From: Hydrogenobacter sp. T-2
Lineage (GTDB): Bacteria > Aquificota > Aquificia > Aquificales > Aquificaceae
Reading direction: 5' to 3'
Assembly (NCBI RefSeq): GCF_033971325.1
Contig: NZ_CP117180.1
Location: forward strand, 1,308,041-1,372,040
Length of the DNA stretch: 64,000 nucleotides
Part shown: piece after piece, positions 1-9,399 of the stretch
Position numbering within the stretch: the first letter of the stretch is position 1
How the letters are laid out: every line of letters starts with the position of its first letter
Translations under genes and position numbers: made by a program
The notes under the pieces: model-generated
What the model was told of the DNA's origin: nothing
Seen by the model: only the letters and a program-made list of their open reading frames with translations
Databases searched by the model: none

Positions 1-1657
<1,657 letters not shown>

Positions 1658-1659
1658 AT

Positions 1660-1665
1660 TATAAT
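1660..1665 (+). promoter_or_regulatory. -10 box for tRNA-Leu
   Basis: A perfect TATAAT hexamer ends ten bases upstream of the first tRNA base, immediately after the stop codon of the preceding lipoprotein gene. No convincing -35 was seen. Confidence 0.55.
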
Positions 1666-1675
1666 CTAATATTCA

Positions 1676-1762
1676 GCGGGTGTGGCGGAATTGGCAGACG
1701 CGCTGGACTCAGGATCCAGTGGGCTTATGCCCGTGAGGGTTCAACTCCCTCCACCCGCACCA
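1676..1762 (+). tRNA. tRNA-Leu (anticodon CAG), CCA encoded
   Basis: The seven-base acceptor stem GCGGGTG (1676-1682) pairs perfectly with CACCCGC (1752-1758), followed by discriminator A and an encoded CCA (1760-1762). The anticodon stem CTGGA/TCCAG encloses the loop CTCAGGA, giving anticodon CAG. The long variable arm (GGGCTTATGCCC type) is that of a class II leucine tRNA, and a GGTTCAACTCC T-arm is present. The Shine-Dalgarno of the next gene begins at the last base of CCA, so tRNA 3'-end processing and ymdB translation initiation are physically linked. Confidence 0.97.
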
Positions 1763-1769
1763 AGGAGCC

Positions 1770-2570
1770 ATGAGATTTCTAATATTTGGAGACATAATAG
1801 GAAAGCCTGGAAGAAGGGCACTTAGGTATTTTCTCGCAGGCTACAGGGATTTGGTGGACGTGGTGCTCGTTAATGTGGAAAACTCCGCAGGTGGCTTTGG
1901 TATAACAAAAAAAGTCTACGAAGAGCTACAAGGCATGGGCGTGGATATTATGACCTCTGGAAACCACATATGGGACAAAAAGGAAGTTTACCAATTTATA
2001 GACACCTCTCCCAACCTCCTGCGACCAGCCAACTATCCCGATGGTGTTCCCGGCAGAGGCTATGGTATCTTTGAGAAAAAGGGCATAAGGTTTGCAGTTA
2101 TAAACCTCATGGGTAGGTCTCTCTTAGACTCAAACCTTGAAAACCCCTTCTTGGTCTTTGACAGGCTTTACCAAGAGGTAAGCAAGGAAACTCCCATAGT
2201 GGTCGTGGACTTTCATGCGGAGACCACCTCAGAAAAGTGGGCTTTTGGCATATATGTGGATGGTAGGGCAAGTCTTGTTTATGGCACGCATACCCACGTG
2301 CCTACCGCAGACCAGATAATACTTAAAAAGGGAACAGCCTATACTTCCGATGTGGGTATGACAGGATGTTGGTATTCCGCAATAGGCATGAAACCCCAGC
2401 AAGCTATAGATAGGTTTACAAAGGGTATTCCCCAAAAGTATGAGGTAGAGGAAAAGGAAGACCTTGTGGTAAATGCCTTGCTCGTAGAAGTGGAAGAAAG
2501 CACTGGCAGAGCAAAGTCCATAGAGCGTCTACAGCAATACATCACAAGAGAAGAGCTCCTTGGAGCATAA
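1770..2570 (+). CDS. ymdB: YmdB-family metallophosphoesterase (2',3'-cyclic nucleotide phosphodiesterase type)
   Basis: A 266-residue dinuclear-metal phosphoesterase of the TIGR00282/YmdB family. Bacillus YmdB hydrolyses 2',3'-cyclic nucleotides; the substrate here is inferred from family. Motifs in order: GDIIGKPGR near residue 7 (metal ligand Asp), ENSAGGFGIT near 38 (Glu and Asn), SGNHIWD near 65 (Asn-His), DFHAETTSEK near 150 and GTHTHVPTAD near 178 (His-x-His). Length is normal for the family. AAGGAG at 1762-1767 overlaps the encoded CCA of tRNA-Leu and sits two bases before the ATG, a short spacing. The gene is probably co-transcribed with the tRNA and followed after nine bases by the HepT-like gene. 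Confidence 0.9.
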   Translation: MRFLIFGDIIGKPGRRALRYFLAGYRDLVDVVLVNVENSAGGFGITKKVYEELQGMGVDIMTSGNHIWDKKEVYQFIDTSPNLLRPANYPDGVPGRGYGIFEKKGIRFAVINLMGRSLLDSNLENPFLVFDRLYQEVSKETPIVVVDFHAETTSEKWAFGIYVDGRASLVYGTHTHVPTADQIILKKGTAYTSDVGMTGCWYSAIGMKPQQAIDRFTKGIPQKYEVEEKEDLVVNALLVEVEESTGRAKSIERLQQYITREELLGA

Positions 2571-2579
2571 ATTTATACC

Positions 2580-3452
2580 ATGCAAGAAACTAAGAAAAAG
2601 CCCAAGATAAGCCTAATATTGGAGAGCTTTACTCAACTTGAGAAAGCCTATGCAGACCTAAAGAAGAACCTATCCCTTCCTGAAGAGGAGTTTGTCTCCA
2701 ATAAACTGCTCCAAGACAAGGTGAGGGTAGACTTCAATCTGGCTTTTGAAAGTGCTATGAGAGTCTGCAGGCATCTTTCTGCGGTCTATGACATAAAGAC
2801 CACTTCAAAGGACTGTCTTCAGAAAATAGGTGAGCTTGTTGGTCTCTCTCAGGCACAAGCCTTGGGAGAGCTTACCCAGTTTTACATAAAGCACAGAGAC
2901 CTAAGGGAAACCCTGCAGTCAGAAGAACTCTACCGCTCCCTTGTTAAGTTTTTGCCCCTTTTTAAGGAATACGCCAAAGCGGTAGTGGAGTTTGTCAAAA
3001 GGGAGACCAACAACCCCCTTCTTATAGACTTTGACCTTCTAAACGAAAAGGCAAAATACATAAAGGAGTCTGTGAAAAAGATAGACTTTGTGCTTTCTCA
3101 AGGCTTTGAGGAATTTTCAAAGACGCCCATGTATTACGATAGGGTCAAATACTTCTATCAGGTGGCTTACGATAGCCTCTTTGATATATGCAAGCACCTT
3201 GCTCCCAAGTTTGGAGTGAGAAAGTTTGGAGATGACTGTCTTTCAAAGTTGGTGGAAGCTGGCGTTATTCCTCAAGAGTATTACATGGATGTTTTCAAGA
3301 TGACGAACCTAAAAAACAAGCTCATAAGCACGTGGGAAGTGAGCCCACAGGAGCTATATGAGAGGCTTATGGAGATAAAGGACAAGATTGAGCCTGTTAT
3401 GAGGGAGATATCCAAAAGCCTAAAAAAACTCCTACAAAGTGGTCAAGGATAG
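2580..3452 (+). CDS. Tandem HepT/DUF86-like protein, RNase motif lost
   Basis: 290 residues with an internal duplication. Repeat 1 (about 45-140) and repeat 2 (about 180-285) align through D-[KR]-V-[KR], C-[KR]-HL and DCL-x-K. Each resembles the HepT (DUF86) helical bundle, the RNase partner in MntA-HepT toxin-antitoxin pairs. Repeat 2 keeps the spacing of the HepT active-site helix (FKMTNLKNKLISTW, then SPQELYERL), but the Arg and His of the R-x(4-6)-H RNase motif are replaced by Lys and Ser. Repeat 1 has no such motif either. No MntA-type nucleotidyltransferase is adjacent. RNase activity is therefore unlikely and a binding or scaffold role is possible. The 3' end overlaps convergent mqnE by ten bases. 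Family placement is by pattern only. Confidence 0.6.
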   Translation: MQETKKKPKISLILESFTQLEKAYADLKKNLSLPEEEFVSNKLLQDKVRVDFNLAFESAMRVCRHLSAVYDIKTTSKDCLQKIGELVGLSQAQALGELTQFYIKHRDLRETLQSEELYRSLVKFLPLFKEYAKAVVEFVKRETNNPLLIDFDLLNEKAKYIKESVKKIDFVLSQGFEEFSKTPMYYDRVKYFYQVAYDSLFDICKHLAPKFGVRKFGDDCLSKLVEAGVIPQEYYMDVFKMTNLKNKLISTWEVSPQELYERLMEIKDKIEPVMREISKSLKKLLQSGQG

Positions 3453-4564
3453 ATGGCTACTGGGTTATAAAAGGTGTCCCTTTCCACTGGTATCTTGCCT
3501 GCGGACCTTATGAGTTTTATGAGCCTTTCCTTTGTATGTCCCACCGCAGAGGTCGTTCCCGCAGAATGGACTATTTTTTCCTCTTGGATGGTCCCGTCAA
3601 GGTCATCCGCACCCATATTTAGAGCCACCTGTGCTACCCTCTCACCAAGGGTGACCCAGTATGCCTTTATATGGTCAAAGTTATCCAAAAAGAGCCGTGA
3701 TATGGCTATGGTTTTCAAATCATCCACAGAGGAAGTTCTTTTCCCTCCTATCCTTGTCCCCTCTGGCCAGTAGGCAAGAGGTATAAAGACCTGAAAGCCT
3801 CCCGTTTCATCTTGCAGACTTCTGAGCCTTTCCATGTGTTCTACCCTTTCCTCGTAGGTCTCTAAGTGTCCATACAGCATGGTTGCATTGGTGGGAATTC
3901 CCAGCTTATGAGCGGTTCTATGCACCTGCAGATACTCTTCCGCATTAGCCTTGTAGGGTGCTATTATCTTTCTTACCCTCTCGGAGAATATCTCCGCACC
4001 GCCCCCGGGTATGGCATCCAACCCCACAGACTTTAGCTCAAGCAGGATATCCTCGTAGCTCCTTCCTGATATCTTACTCATATGGTGTATCTCTATGGCG
4101 GTCCACGCCTTTACCACCATATCGGGAAAAGCCCTCTTTATTTCCTTCACAAGGTTTACATAGTGCTCCACCTTCCAATGCGGTGGTATGCCACCTACAA
4201 TATGCACCTCCCTTCCACCCATTTTGTAGGTCTCTTCCACCTTCCTTAGGACCTCTTCAAGGCTCATCTCATATGCCCTTGGGTCAGACTTTACCACCCC
4301 AAAACTGCAGAAATTACATTGATATATGCATATGTTGGTAGGGTTTATCTGTCTGTTGACCACAAAGTAGGCAAAGTGTCCGTTCTTTTTACGGTTTACC
4401 CACTCCGCCAACGCACCCACATAGCTAAGGTCTGCCTCATAAAAGAGCCTTATGGCGTCTTCTACAGAAAGCCTTTTGCCCTCAAGAATCTTTTCGCCTA
4501 TAACCCTCAGGACTTTTATGGCAACTCTGTCTATGAGTAAGTCTAATTGCATATTTTCCTCCAC
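3443..4564 (-). CDS. mqnE: Aminofutalosine synthase, radical SAM
   Basis: Radical SAM enzyme of the futalosine route to menaquinone; it joins chorismate-derived 3-enolpyruvylbenzoate to SAM to give aminofutalosine. The CIYQCNFCSF motif near residue 77 supplies the three Cys ligands of the 4Fe-4S cluster. MqnE-like hallmarks follow: KAWTAIEIHHMSKISG, IPGGGAEIF, TNATMLYGHLE, LQDETGGFQVFIPLA and MGADDLDGT. Length (373) fits MqnE. Its paralogue MqnC shares the fold but lacks this combination, so mqnE is preferred. The ATG directly abuts the stop codon of the upstream gene, suggesting co-translation. No other menaquinone gene is in the window. Confidence 0.9.
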   Translation of the reverse strand: MEENMQLDLLIDRVAIKVLRVIGEKILEGKRLSVEDAIRLFYEADLSYVGALAEWVNRKKNGHFAYFVVNRQINPTNICIYQCNFCSFGVVKSDPRAYEMSLEEVLRKVEETYKMGGREVHIVGGIPPHWKVEHYVNLVKEIKRAFPDMVVKAWTAIEIHHMSKISGRSYEDILLELKSVGLDAIPGGGAEIFSERVRKIIAPYKANAEEYLQVHRTAHKLGIPTNATMLYGHLETYEERVEHMERLRSLQDETGGFQVFIPLAYWPEGTRIGGKRTSSVDDLKTIAISRLFLDNFDHIKAYWVTLGERVAQVALNMGADDLDGTIQEEKIVHSAGTTSAVGHTKERLIKLIRSAGKIPVERDTFYNPVAIYP

Positions 4565-4978
4565 TTAGATTATTGGTATAGGGATACCCTTTTGTTCGGA
4601 ATATAGCTTAAGCGAAGCTATCAAATCCTCGTAGCTTTCACCATCCTCAGGATAGGTCACTACAGTGTAGTAGCCTTCTTCACCAAGAAAATCCTTAATA
4701 CCCTCCGCCAAATGAATAGCACCTTCCTTATCTGTACCAGGCAGTAAACAGATTAAGTGAGAACCAGTCTGAGCTATTATGTCCGACTCACGCATGGATT
4801 TAGATATGTTCTCAAGGTGCTGTTCTGAGAGATGCTTACTGTATAGCACCATAAGGGAAAAGTTATCCACACTGGGAATACGCTCTTCAAGAGAGAGGTC
4901 CCTTTTCAATCTTTTCAACTCACCTATCTTATACCTTATAATTGCCTGAAGATCATCAATACTAAAAAACTGAGCCAT
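4565..4978 (-). CDS. Degenerate GGDEF-like domain protein
   Basis: A 137-residue cytoplasmic protein. The second half reads like a GGDEF diguanylate-cyclase core: RESDIIAQTGSHLICLLPGT near residues 63-82 matches the R-x-x-D-x-x-x-R-x-GGDEF-x-x-x-LP pattern, and VTYPEDGESYEDLI near residue 110 matches the usual SIG-x-A-x-YP-x-DG segment. The catalytic signature is replaced by GSHLI, so cyclase activity is not expected. The N-terminal 45 residues are helical and charged. It is first in a two-gene unit with mqnE. A leftward TATAAT (4991 to 4986) ends seven bases before the ATG, and no Shine-Dalgarno is visible. Assignment is by motif recognition only. Confidence 0.55.
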   Translation of the reverse strand: MAQFFSIDDLQAIIRYKIGELKRLKRDLSLEERIPSVDNFSLMVLYSKHLSEQHLENISKSMRESDIIAQTGSHLICLLPGTDKEGAIHLAEGIKDFLGEEGYYTVVTYPEDGESYEDLIASLKLYSEQKGIPIPII

Positions 4979-4985
4979 ATTTATA

Positions 4986-4991
4986 ATTATA
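4986..4991 (-). promoter_or_regulatory. -10 box, predicted leaderless start
   Basis: TATAAT on the minus strand ends seven bases upstream of the ATG at 4978. The predicted transcription start would fall on or next to the start codon. This would drive the GGDEF-like gene and mqnE. Confidence 0.5.
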
Positions 4992-5014
4992 AAACCTTTG
5001 ATGTGTTTTAGCTA

Positions 5015-6763
5015 TCAATATTTTCCACTTAGCATAAGCTCCCTTTTACGCCTTACAAAGTCTCTAATGCCCTGCAGGTCTTTTGCGTTCAAAAGGAGCT
5101 CAGGAACAGCCCATCCCCTTCTTGCAAGACCAACTCCTAAGCGTATATAGTGCAGATGCTTTACGGAGTGTGCATCGCTCACTATGGCTATAAACACACC
5201 CTCTTGCATACACCTTCTTATATTCTCCGGTGAAAGGTCTGCCCTGTGAGTGTTTAGCTCTAAGGCAGTGCCCGTTTCCTTTGCGGTTTTTATGACCTTT
5301 TCCATATCAAGAGGATAGCCTTCCCTCGTTCCATAGGCTTTGCCCGTTGGATGCCCTATTAGGTTTACAAAAGGATTTTCCATAGCCTTGAGTATCCTGT
5401 AGGTATTGTCTTGGTTAAACCTTGAGTGAATAGAGGCAACCACAAAGTCAAACTCCTCCAAAAGTCCATCAGGCAAGTCCAAAGACCCATCAGGCAGTAT
5501 GTCCATCTCACAACCTCTAAGTATATAAAAGCCTCTTGGGTTGTAGTATTGGTTTAGTCTTTCAATTAGCTTAAACTGTTCCCTGTAGCGTGCTGGGTCA
5601 AGACCATTGGCTACGCGCGAGGACTGAGAGTGGTCTCCTATTACCATATACTCATAACCAAGCTGGTAGCAGGCTTGTGCCATCTCCTCAAGAGTGTGCA
5701 GTCCGTCGCTCCAGTTAGAGTGCATATGAAAGTCCCCTCTTATATCCCTTATGTCTATGAGCCTTGGAAGTCTGCCCTCAAGGGCAAGTTCTATCTCCCC
5801 CGTGTTCTCTCTTAGCTCTGGCGGAATCCACTGCATACCTATGAGGTTATAAACCTCTTCTTCTGTGCCACCCCCTATCCACTCCTCCGTGTCCGCACGA
5901 AAAACCCCATACTCGCTTATCTTGAGCCCCTTAGCCTTGGCTATATCCCTTATTCTTATGTTGTGCTCCTTTGAGCCCGTAAAGTATTGGAGTGCTGAGC
6001 CCCATTGATAAGGCTCTACCGTTCTTAGGTCTACCTGTCTTCCCTCCTCAAGCACAAGGCTGGATTTGGTCTCACCATGAAGAAGCACCTCCTTTACCCC
6101 GCCATAGGAAACAAAGTGCTGGTGTATCTTTGACCAGTTTTCCCTCTTTGCAGACACAAGCAGGTCTATGTCTCCAACCGTCTCTTTTCTTCTCCTTAAG
6201 CTTCCCGCAAGCTCAATGTTTTCATGGAGCTCCCTTATCGTTTCAAAGTGCTTTAGAAGAGCCTCTCCAAGCTCATAAGCCTGCAGAAGCGTCATCCTCT
6301 CCTTGCTCTTTTCCCAAAGCTCAAGCCCTCTGAGGATGTTTTGAACTTTTTTCTCTCCCATGCCCGGCAGAAAGGCAAGCTGACCACTTTTGACCGCCCT
6401 TATAAAGTCCTCCTTACTCCTTACCTTTAGCCTATCGTAAGCAAGCCTCAGCGTCTTTATACCCACACCCGGGACTTCCAAAAGCTCAAGCAAGTCCTCT
6501 GGGACCTTCTGCCTTAACTCCTCGTAGGCACTTATTCTCCCAGTGCGTAAATATTCCAGTATCTTCTCCATGCTTGACTGTCCTATGCCATGTATCTTAG
6601 AGATTTTCCCAGTCTTTACCAGCTCTTCCACGTCTTCTCCAAGTTCAGAAAGCACTTCGGACACCCTTCTGTAAGTGTTTATGCGATAAGGATTGTCTCC
6701 AAGAAACTCAAGCATGTCCGCCATTCTTTCAAAAATGCGTGATAGTTCCTTGTTTTTCTCCAT
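5015..6763 (-). CDS. polX: DNA polymerase X family with PHP domain
   Basis: Bacterial/archaeal PolX, a repair polymerase fused to a PHP phosphoesterase with 3'-5' exonuclease activity in characterised members. The order is helix-hairpin-helix 8-kDa domain (1-90, GIGQSSMEKI), a second HhH (90-150, VPGVGIKTL), and nucleotidyltransferase palm with GSLRRRKETVGDIDLLVSA near 190 (catalytic DxD) plus a third Asp in QVDLRTV. The PHP domain starts near 340 with HMHSNWSDG, then GDHSQS, HSRFNQD, GHPTG, NTHR and SDAHS, so the metal ligands look complete. 582 residues is normal. It is divergent from the ABC permease gene at 6780. Confidence 0.93.
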   Translation of the reverse strand: MEKNKELSRIFERMADMLEFLGDNPYRINTYRRVSEVLSELGEDVEELVKTGKISKIHGIGQSSMEKILEYLRTGRISAYEELRQKVPEDLLELLEVPGVGIKTLRLAYDRLKVRSKEDFIRAVKSGQLAFLPGMGEKKVQNILRGLELWEKSKERMTLLQAYELGEALLKHFETIRELHENIELAGSLRRRKETVGDIDLLVSAKRENWSKIHQHFVSYGGVKEVLLHGETKSSLVLEEGRQVDLRTVEPYQWGSALQYFTGSKEHNIRIRDIAKAKGLKISEYGVFRADTEEWIGGGTEEEVYNLIGMQWIPPELRENTGEIELALEGRLPRLIDIRDIRGDFHMHSNWSDGLHTLEEMAQACYQLGYEYMVIGDHSQSSRVANGLDPARYREQFKLIERLNQYYNPRGFYILRGCEMDILPDGSLDLPDGLLEEFDFVVASIHSRFNQDNTYRILKAMENPFVNLIGHPTGKAYGTREGYPLDMEKVIKTAKETGTALELNTHRADLSPENIRRCMQEGVFIAIVSDAHSVKHLHYIRLGVGLARRGWAVPELLLNAKDLQGIRDFVRRKRELMLSGKY

Positions 6764-6779
6764 AGGTTAAAATTTAGGA

Positions 6780-7598
6780 ATGGACCTCTTATCTTACAGC
6801 CTCTTTTGGAAAGGCTTTCTTTCCGCCCTTTTTATAGCCCTTTCCACCTCCATGGTGGGTGTATTCCTTCTCATTAAAAGGCTTTCCATGCTTGGTGCTG
6901 GTCTCTCTCATGCCGCCTTTGGTGGTATAGCCCTTGCCATAGTCCTTGACCTTGAGCCCATGACCTTTACAGTGCTCTACACAGTTATTCTTGGTCTTCT
7001 TATCCAGTTCCTTGTGGATAAAAAGTCCCTACCTGCGGACACGGTGCTTGCCCTCTTTTTCTCCCTGGGTGTTGCCATGGCAATAGTGATCCTCGGCATT
7101 ACGGACAACCTTGGCACTAACGTATTTTCATACCTCTTTGGTAGCATACTCACCGCCTCTGAGGTAGACCTTCTCTTGTCCGTGCTAATCTTTCTCCTAA
7201 CCTCTCTGTTTATTCTCGTAAACTACCGAAAGCTCCTACTTCTTAGCTTTAACGAAGAGCTTGCAAAACTAAGAAGCATAAGAGTTAGTTTTCTCAATTA
7301 CTCCCTTATTGCCCTCGCCTCTGCCAACGTAGCCCTATCCATAAAGGCTGTGGGACTTGTGCTTTCCGCCAGCTTTATATCCATACCAGCTATGACTTCG
7401 CTCTTGGTTTCCTCCTCCTTTCTGCAAAGTATAGTTCTTTCTGTCTCCTTTTCCTTTCTCTCTCTTTCCTCTGGCATAGCCTTCTCTCTGCTTTTTGACC
7501 TTCCTCCCAGTGGTGCAGTGGTAGGAAGCATGGCAATAATCTTTCTAATAATGTCCCTTAGCAAGTTTATAAAAAGAAAAGTTTTAGGCTCTCCTTAG
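6780..7598 (+). CDS. Metal ABC transporter permease (ABC-3 family, ZnuB/MntB type)
   Basis: A 272-residue integral membrane protein with about eight hydrophobic segments. It carries ABC-3 family features: LLIKRLSMLGAGLSHAAFGGIALA after the first helix and GLVLSASFISIPAMTSLLV near residue 190. In family members this subunit forms the channel for Zn, Mn or Fe uptake with an ATPase and a binding lipoprotein. Neither partner is adjacent, so the metal is undetermined. An AGGA Shine-Dalgarno immediately precedes the ATG. It is divergent from polX, and its 3' end overlaps the convergent rnhC gene by 32 bases. Confidence 0.88.
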   Translation: MDLLSYSLFWKGFLSALFIALSTSMVGVFLLIKRLSMLGAGLSHAAFGGIALAIVLDLEPMTFTVLYTVILGLLIQFLVDKKSLPADTVLALFFSLGVAMAIVILGITDNLGTNVFSYLFGSILTASEVDLLLSVLIFLLTSLFILVNYRKLLLLSFNEELAKLRSIRVSFLNYSLIALASANVALSIKAVGLVLSASFISIPAMTSLLVSSSFLQSIVLSVSFSFLSLSSGIAFSLLFDLPPSGAVVGSMAIIFLIMSLSKFIKRKVLGSP

Positions 7599-8376
7599 CC
7601 CTTTCTTTGTCTTCCCTGTATATTCTGCGTGCAAGAGCCATAGCCTCCTTAGAGGAGCCCTTTGGAAGGCCCCTGTTTTCTAACCACCTTAGAAACCCCG
7701 CCCTTGCAAGGACGCTGGCAGTTGCCACCGCAAGGTCTTCTTCCCCCTTGTGTATAAAAGAAACTCTACCGTCAAAGGGACTTTTGCTTGAATAAGCATC
7801 CACAGAAAACCTACCCTCAGGATACCTTTTGAGAAATTCTTCCAAAAGACCCACATACAGTTCATCGAGGATTCTGTTGAGGTTTTTCTTCCTTTCATAG
7901 AGCTCATTTAACTCTTTAGGCTCTACAAGCCTGCATTTATACTCTCCAAAAGACCTAAAGTCGGACGCCTTTTTGAGAACCGCCTCATCACTTAACCTTT
8001 TGCAGTCTTTCATATTAAGGCTCAAGACCCTCCTGTAGTACTCTGGCTTTATGACCGCACAGCACAGCACAAGAGGACCAAACACATCCCCCTTCCCCGA
8101 CTCATCGCACCCTATAAGCACCTCTTCTGGAGTGCCAAGAGAAGAAAGTATCAAATCCTTTACTTCTTTAGCCCTTTTACCCTGAATAAGAAGCGTGCCA
8201 GAGGAATAGAGCGTTGCATGGTTAGAACCATCAGTCAAATACCAAACCACACAATCCCTTGGCAAACCCTTAAAACCCAACTCTTCCAAAAGAGCCCTTA
8301 CCCTGTCCCAATCTTCTTTCTCAAGCCTCAGCGTTAGATTACTCACGACAAAAAACTCTCCCCAAATATCTTCCAA
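7567..8376 (-). CDS. rnhC: Ribonuclease HIII
   Basis: Cleaves RNA in RNA/DNA hybrids. An N-terminal TBP-like substrate-binding region (about 1-85) precedes the catalytic domain opening with IGCDESGKGDVFGPLVLCC near residue 87. The GKGDxFGP form marks HIII rather than HII. Further acidic residues lie in NMKDCKRLSD and FSVDAYSSKS. Aquifex is known to carry both HII and HIII. The longest frame starts at TTG (8376). A GTG at 8346, giving VSNLTLRLEKED, is an alternative with GGGGAG upstream and matches the usual N-terminus better. It overlaps the ABC permease gene tail to tail. Confidence 0.88.
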   Translation of the reverse strand: MEDIWGEFFVVSNLTLRLEKEDWDRVRALLEELGFKGLPRDCVVWYLTDGSNHATLYSSGTLLIQGKRAKEVKDLILSSLGTPEEVLIGCDESGKGDVFGPLVLCCAVIKPEYYRRVLSLNMKDCKRLSDEAVLKKASDFRSFGEYKCRLVEPKELNELYERKKNLNRILDELYVGLLEEFLKRYPEGRFSVDAYSSKSPFDGRVSFIHKGEEDLAVATASVLARAGFLRWLENRGLPKGSSKEAMALARRIYREDKERAKESLKLFFL

Positions 8377-8443
8377 TCTTTTTCCATGAGCTTAGTAAAT
8401 TCTAATAGATATATCCTCTCCTTTACTTCACCAAGGCACGTAG

Positions 8444-8591
8444 GAGTATCCCTTAGCATGGACAGATAGCTCTACTATGGACATTTATCCATACCTAAGA
8501 TTTAGGGACTTACTGAGAAGTATTTTTCCCTTTCAATCTACAAAATTAGCCTTACTCCAAAGACACTTATACTGCTCATCAAACGGGTTTT
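8444..8591 (+). repeat. Left arm of long imperfect inverted repeat
   Basis: The outermost 25 bases (8444-8468) are perfectly inverted relative to 10535-10559. Similarity continues with interruptions (8470-8491 and 8510-8525 regions) and becomes strong again at 8549-8591, where about 35 of 43 bases match 10403-10445 inverted. The arm includes the 3' end of an IS transposase relic read on the minus strand. Together the arms look like two outward-facing 3' ends of one IS family. Confidence 0.75.
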
Positions 8592-8694
8592 TGCTGTACT
8601 CCTCCAAATACTCTATAAGAGCTTCCCTCATGCAGTGTAAATACCAGCGGGACTTAACACGGCTAAGCAGGTTCTTGCTGGCATTCGTATCTGC
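8533..8694 (-). pseudogene. Transposase C-terminal relic, family not identified
   Basis: Reading the minus strand, an open stretch of 53 codons starts after a TAA and ends in TGA at 8533-8535. It has no start codon of its own. Its translation begins ADTNASKNLLSRVKSRWYLH and ends in YKCLWSKANFVD. The TN-x-x-x-N-x-x-x-R-x-K opening is typical of the last part of DDE transposases. The last twenty codons have a counterpart on the opposite strand at 10405-10470, which shares KCLWSKA. It is therefore probably the remnant of an IS whose 5' part has been lost. I cannot name the IS family. Confidence 0.5.
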
Positions 8695-8715
8695 TTAAGG
8701 TGGGAGCATCTCATC

Positions 8716-9298
8716 CACTGTGTAAAAATAAAGTAAGGAGCTCTTAACATTAAACAGCCAAGCAAAGAAAAAGTAAAACAATACGTAAGGAGTTCAACGA
8801 GCCACTCAAAGACCTGATGGCTCAAACCATCGGCAAAATCCTACAGGCAGAATTGTACGAATTCCTTGGCTACGAAGGAACAGCCTAAAGAAGGTCAAAT
8901 ACAAAGACAGGAAGAGAGTAGCCAGTGCATTGAGGTCAATATACATGTCCTCCACGCAACCGTAAGCGAAGGAGAACTTTGAGAGGCTTAAGAGGGAATA
9001 TCAAGCAGAGTATCCGCAGGTAGTGAAGGACTGGGAAAGAGACCTTGAGGAAATATTGACCTTTTACAAGTATCCTTATGAGATAAGGAGGATGTTGGCG
9101 ACTACAAACTTTGTGGAGAGTATAAACAGCAAGATAAGGAAGGTGATATATGGCAAGAGGATATTTCCGATGGATGAGGCTTTACTGAAGGTTTGTTATG
9201 GGGTAGCTATGGACTTAGAGGAGAAATGGAAGAAGCCTTTGAGGGATTGGGAGAGGATATATGCTCAGCTGATAATTCTTTTTGAGGGTAGGTTATGA
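8716..9298 (+). pseudogene. IS256-family transposase relic with internal deletion
   Basis: Pieces of a mutator/IS256 transposase lie in order. The N-terminal piece at 8780-8878 (PLKDLMAQTIGKILQAEL, then YEFLGYEGTA) ends in TAA. A middle piece near 8888-8960 reads KVKYKDRKRVASALRSIYMS. The C-terminal piece up to 9298 includes EIRRMLATTNFVESINSKIR and FPMDEALLK. The catalytic DDE region between the first two pieces is missing and there are frame breaks, so it cannot be functional. The sequence CTGTGTAAAAATA near 8719-8731 resembles an IS256-family left terminus. The right terminus is absent because the inverted repeat of the Rpn unit begins two bases after the stop. About 170 codons survive of the usual 400 or so. 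Confidence 0.8.
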
Positions 9299-9300
9299 GG

Positions 9301-9325
9301 TATGATAACCCAAGTTGCAAGTTAT
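9301..9325 (+). repeat. Left inverted repeat bordering Rpn unit
   Basis: This 25-base stretch, containing CAAGTTGCAAGTTAT, is inverted at 10349-10373 with 23 of 25 positions matching. The pair brackets the Rpn gene exactly and lies inside the larger inverted arms. No clear flanking target duplication was seen. Confidence 0.75.
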
Positions 9326-9399
9326 TATAAAGTTAGATACCTCTCATAAGCATACTTTCCTAAATAAGCTGTCTATGGTGCTTTTCTATCAATTACAAC

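Noticed and set aside
5992-6333. Plus-strand open frame of 113 codons inside polX
   Set aside because: It is antisense to conserved PolX motifs and has a low-complexity Pro/Leu/Ser translation without family features.
8477-8698. Plus-strand open frame of 73 codons in the left arm of the island
   Set aside because: The opposite strand carries the transposase-like reading with a counterpart in the right arm; the plus-strand reading has no match there.
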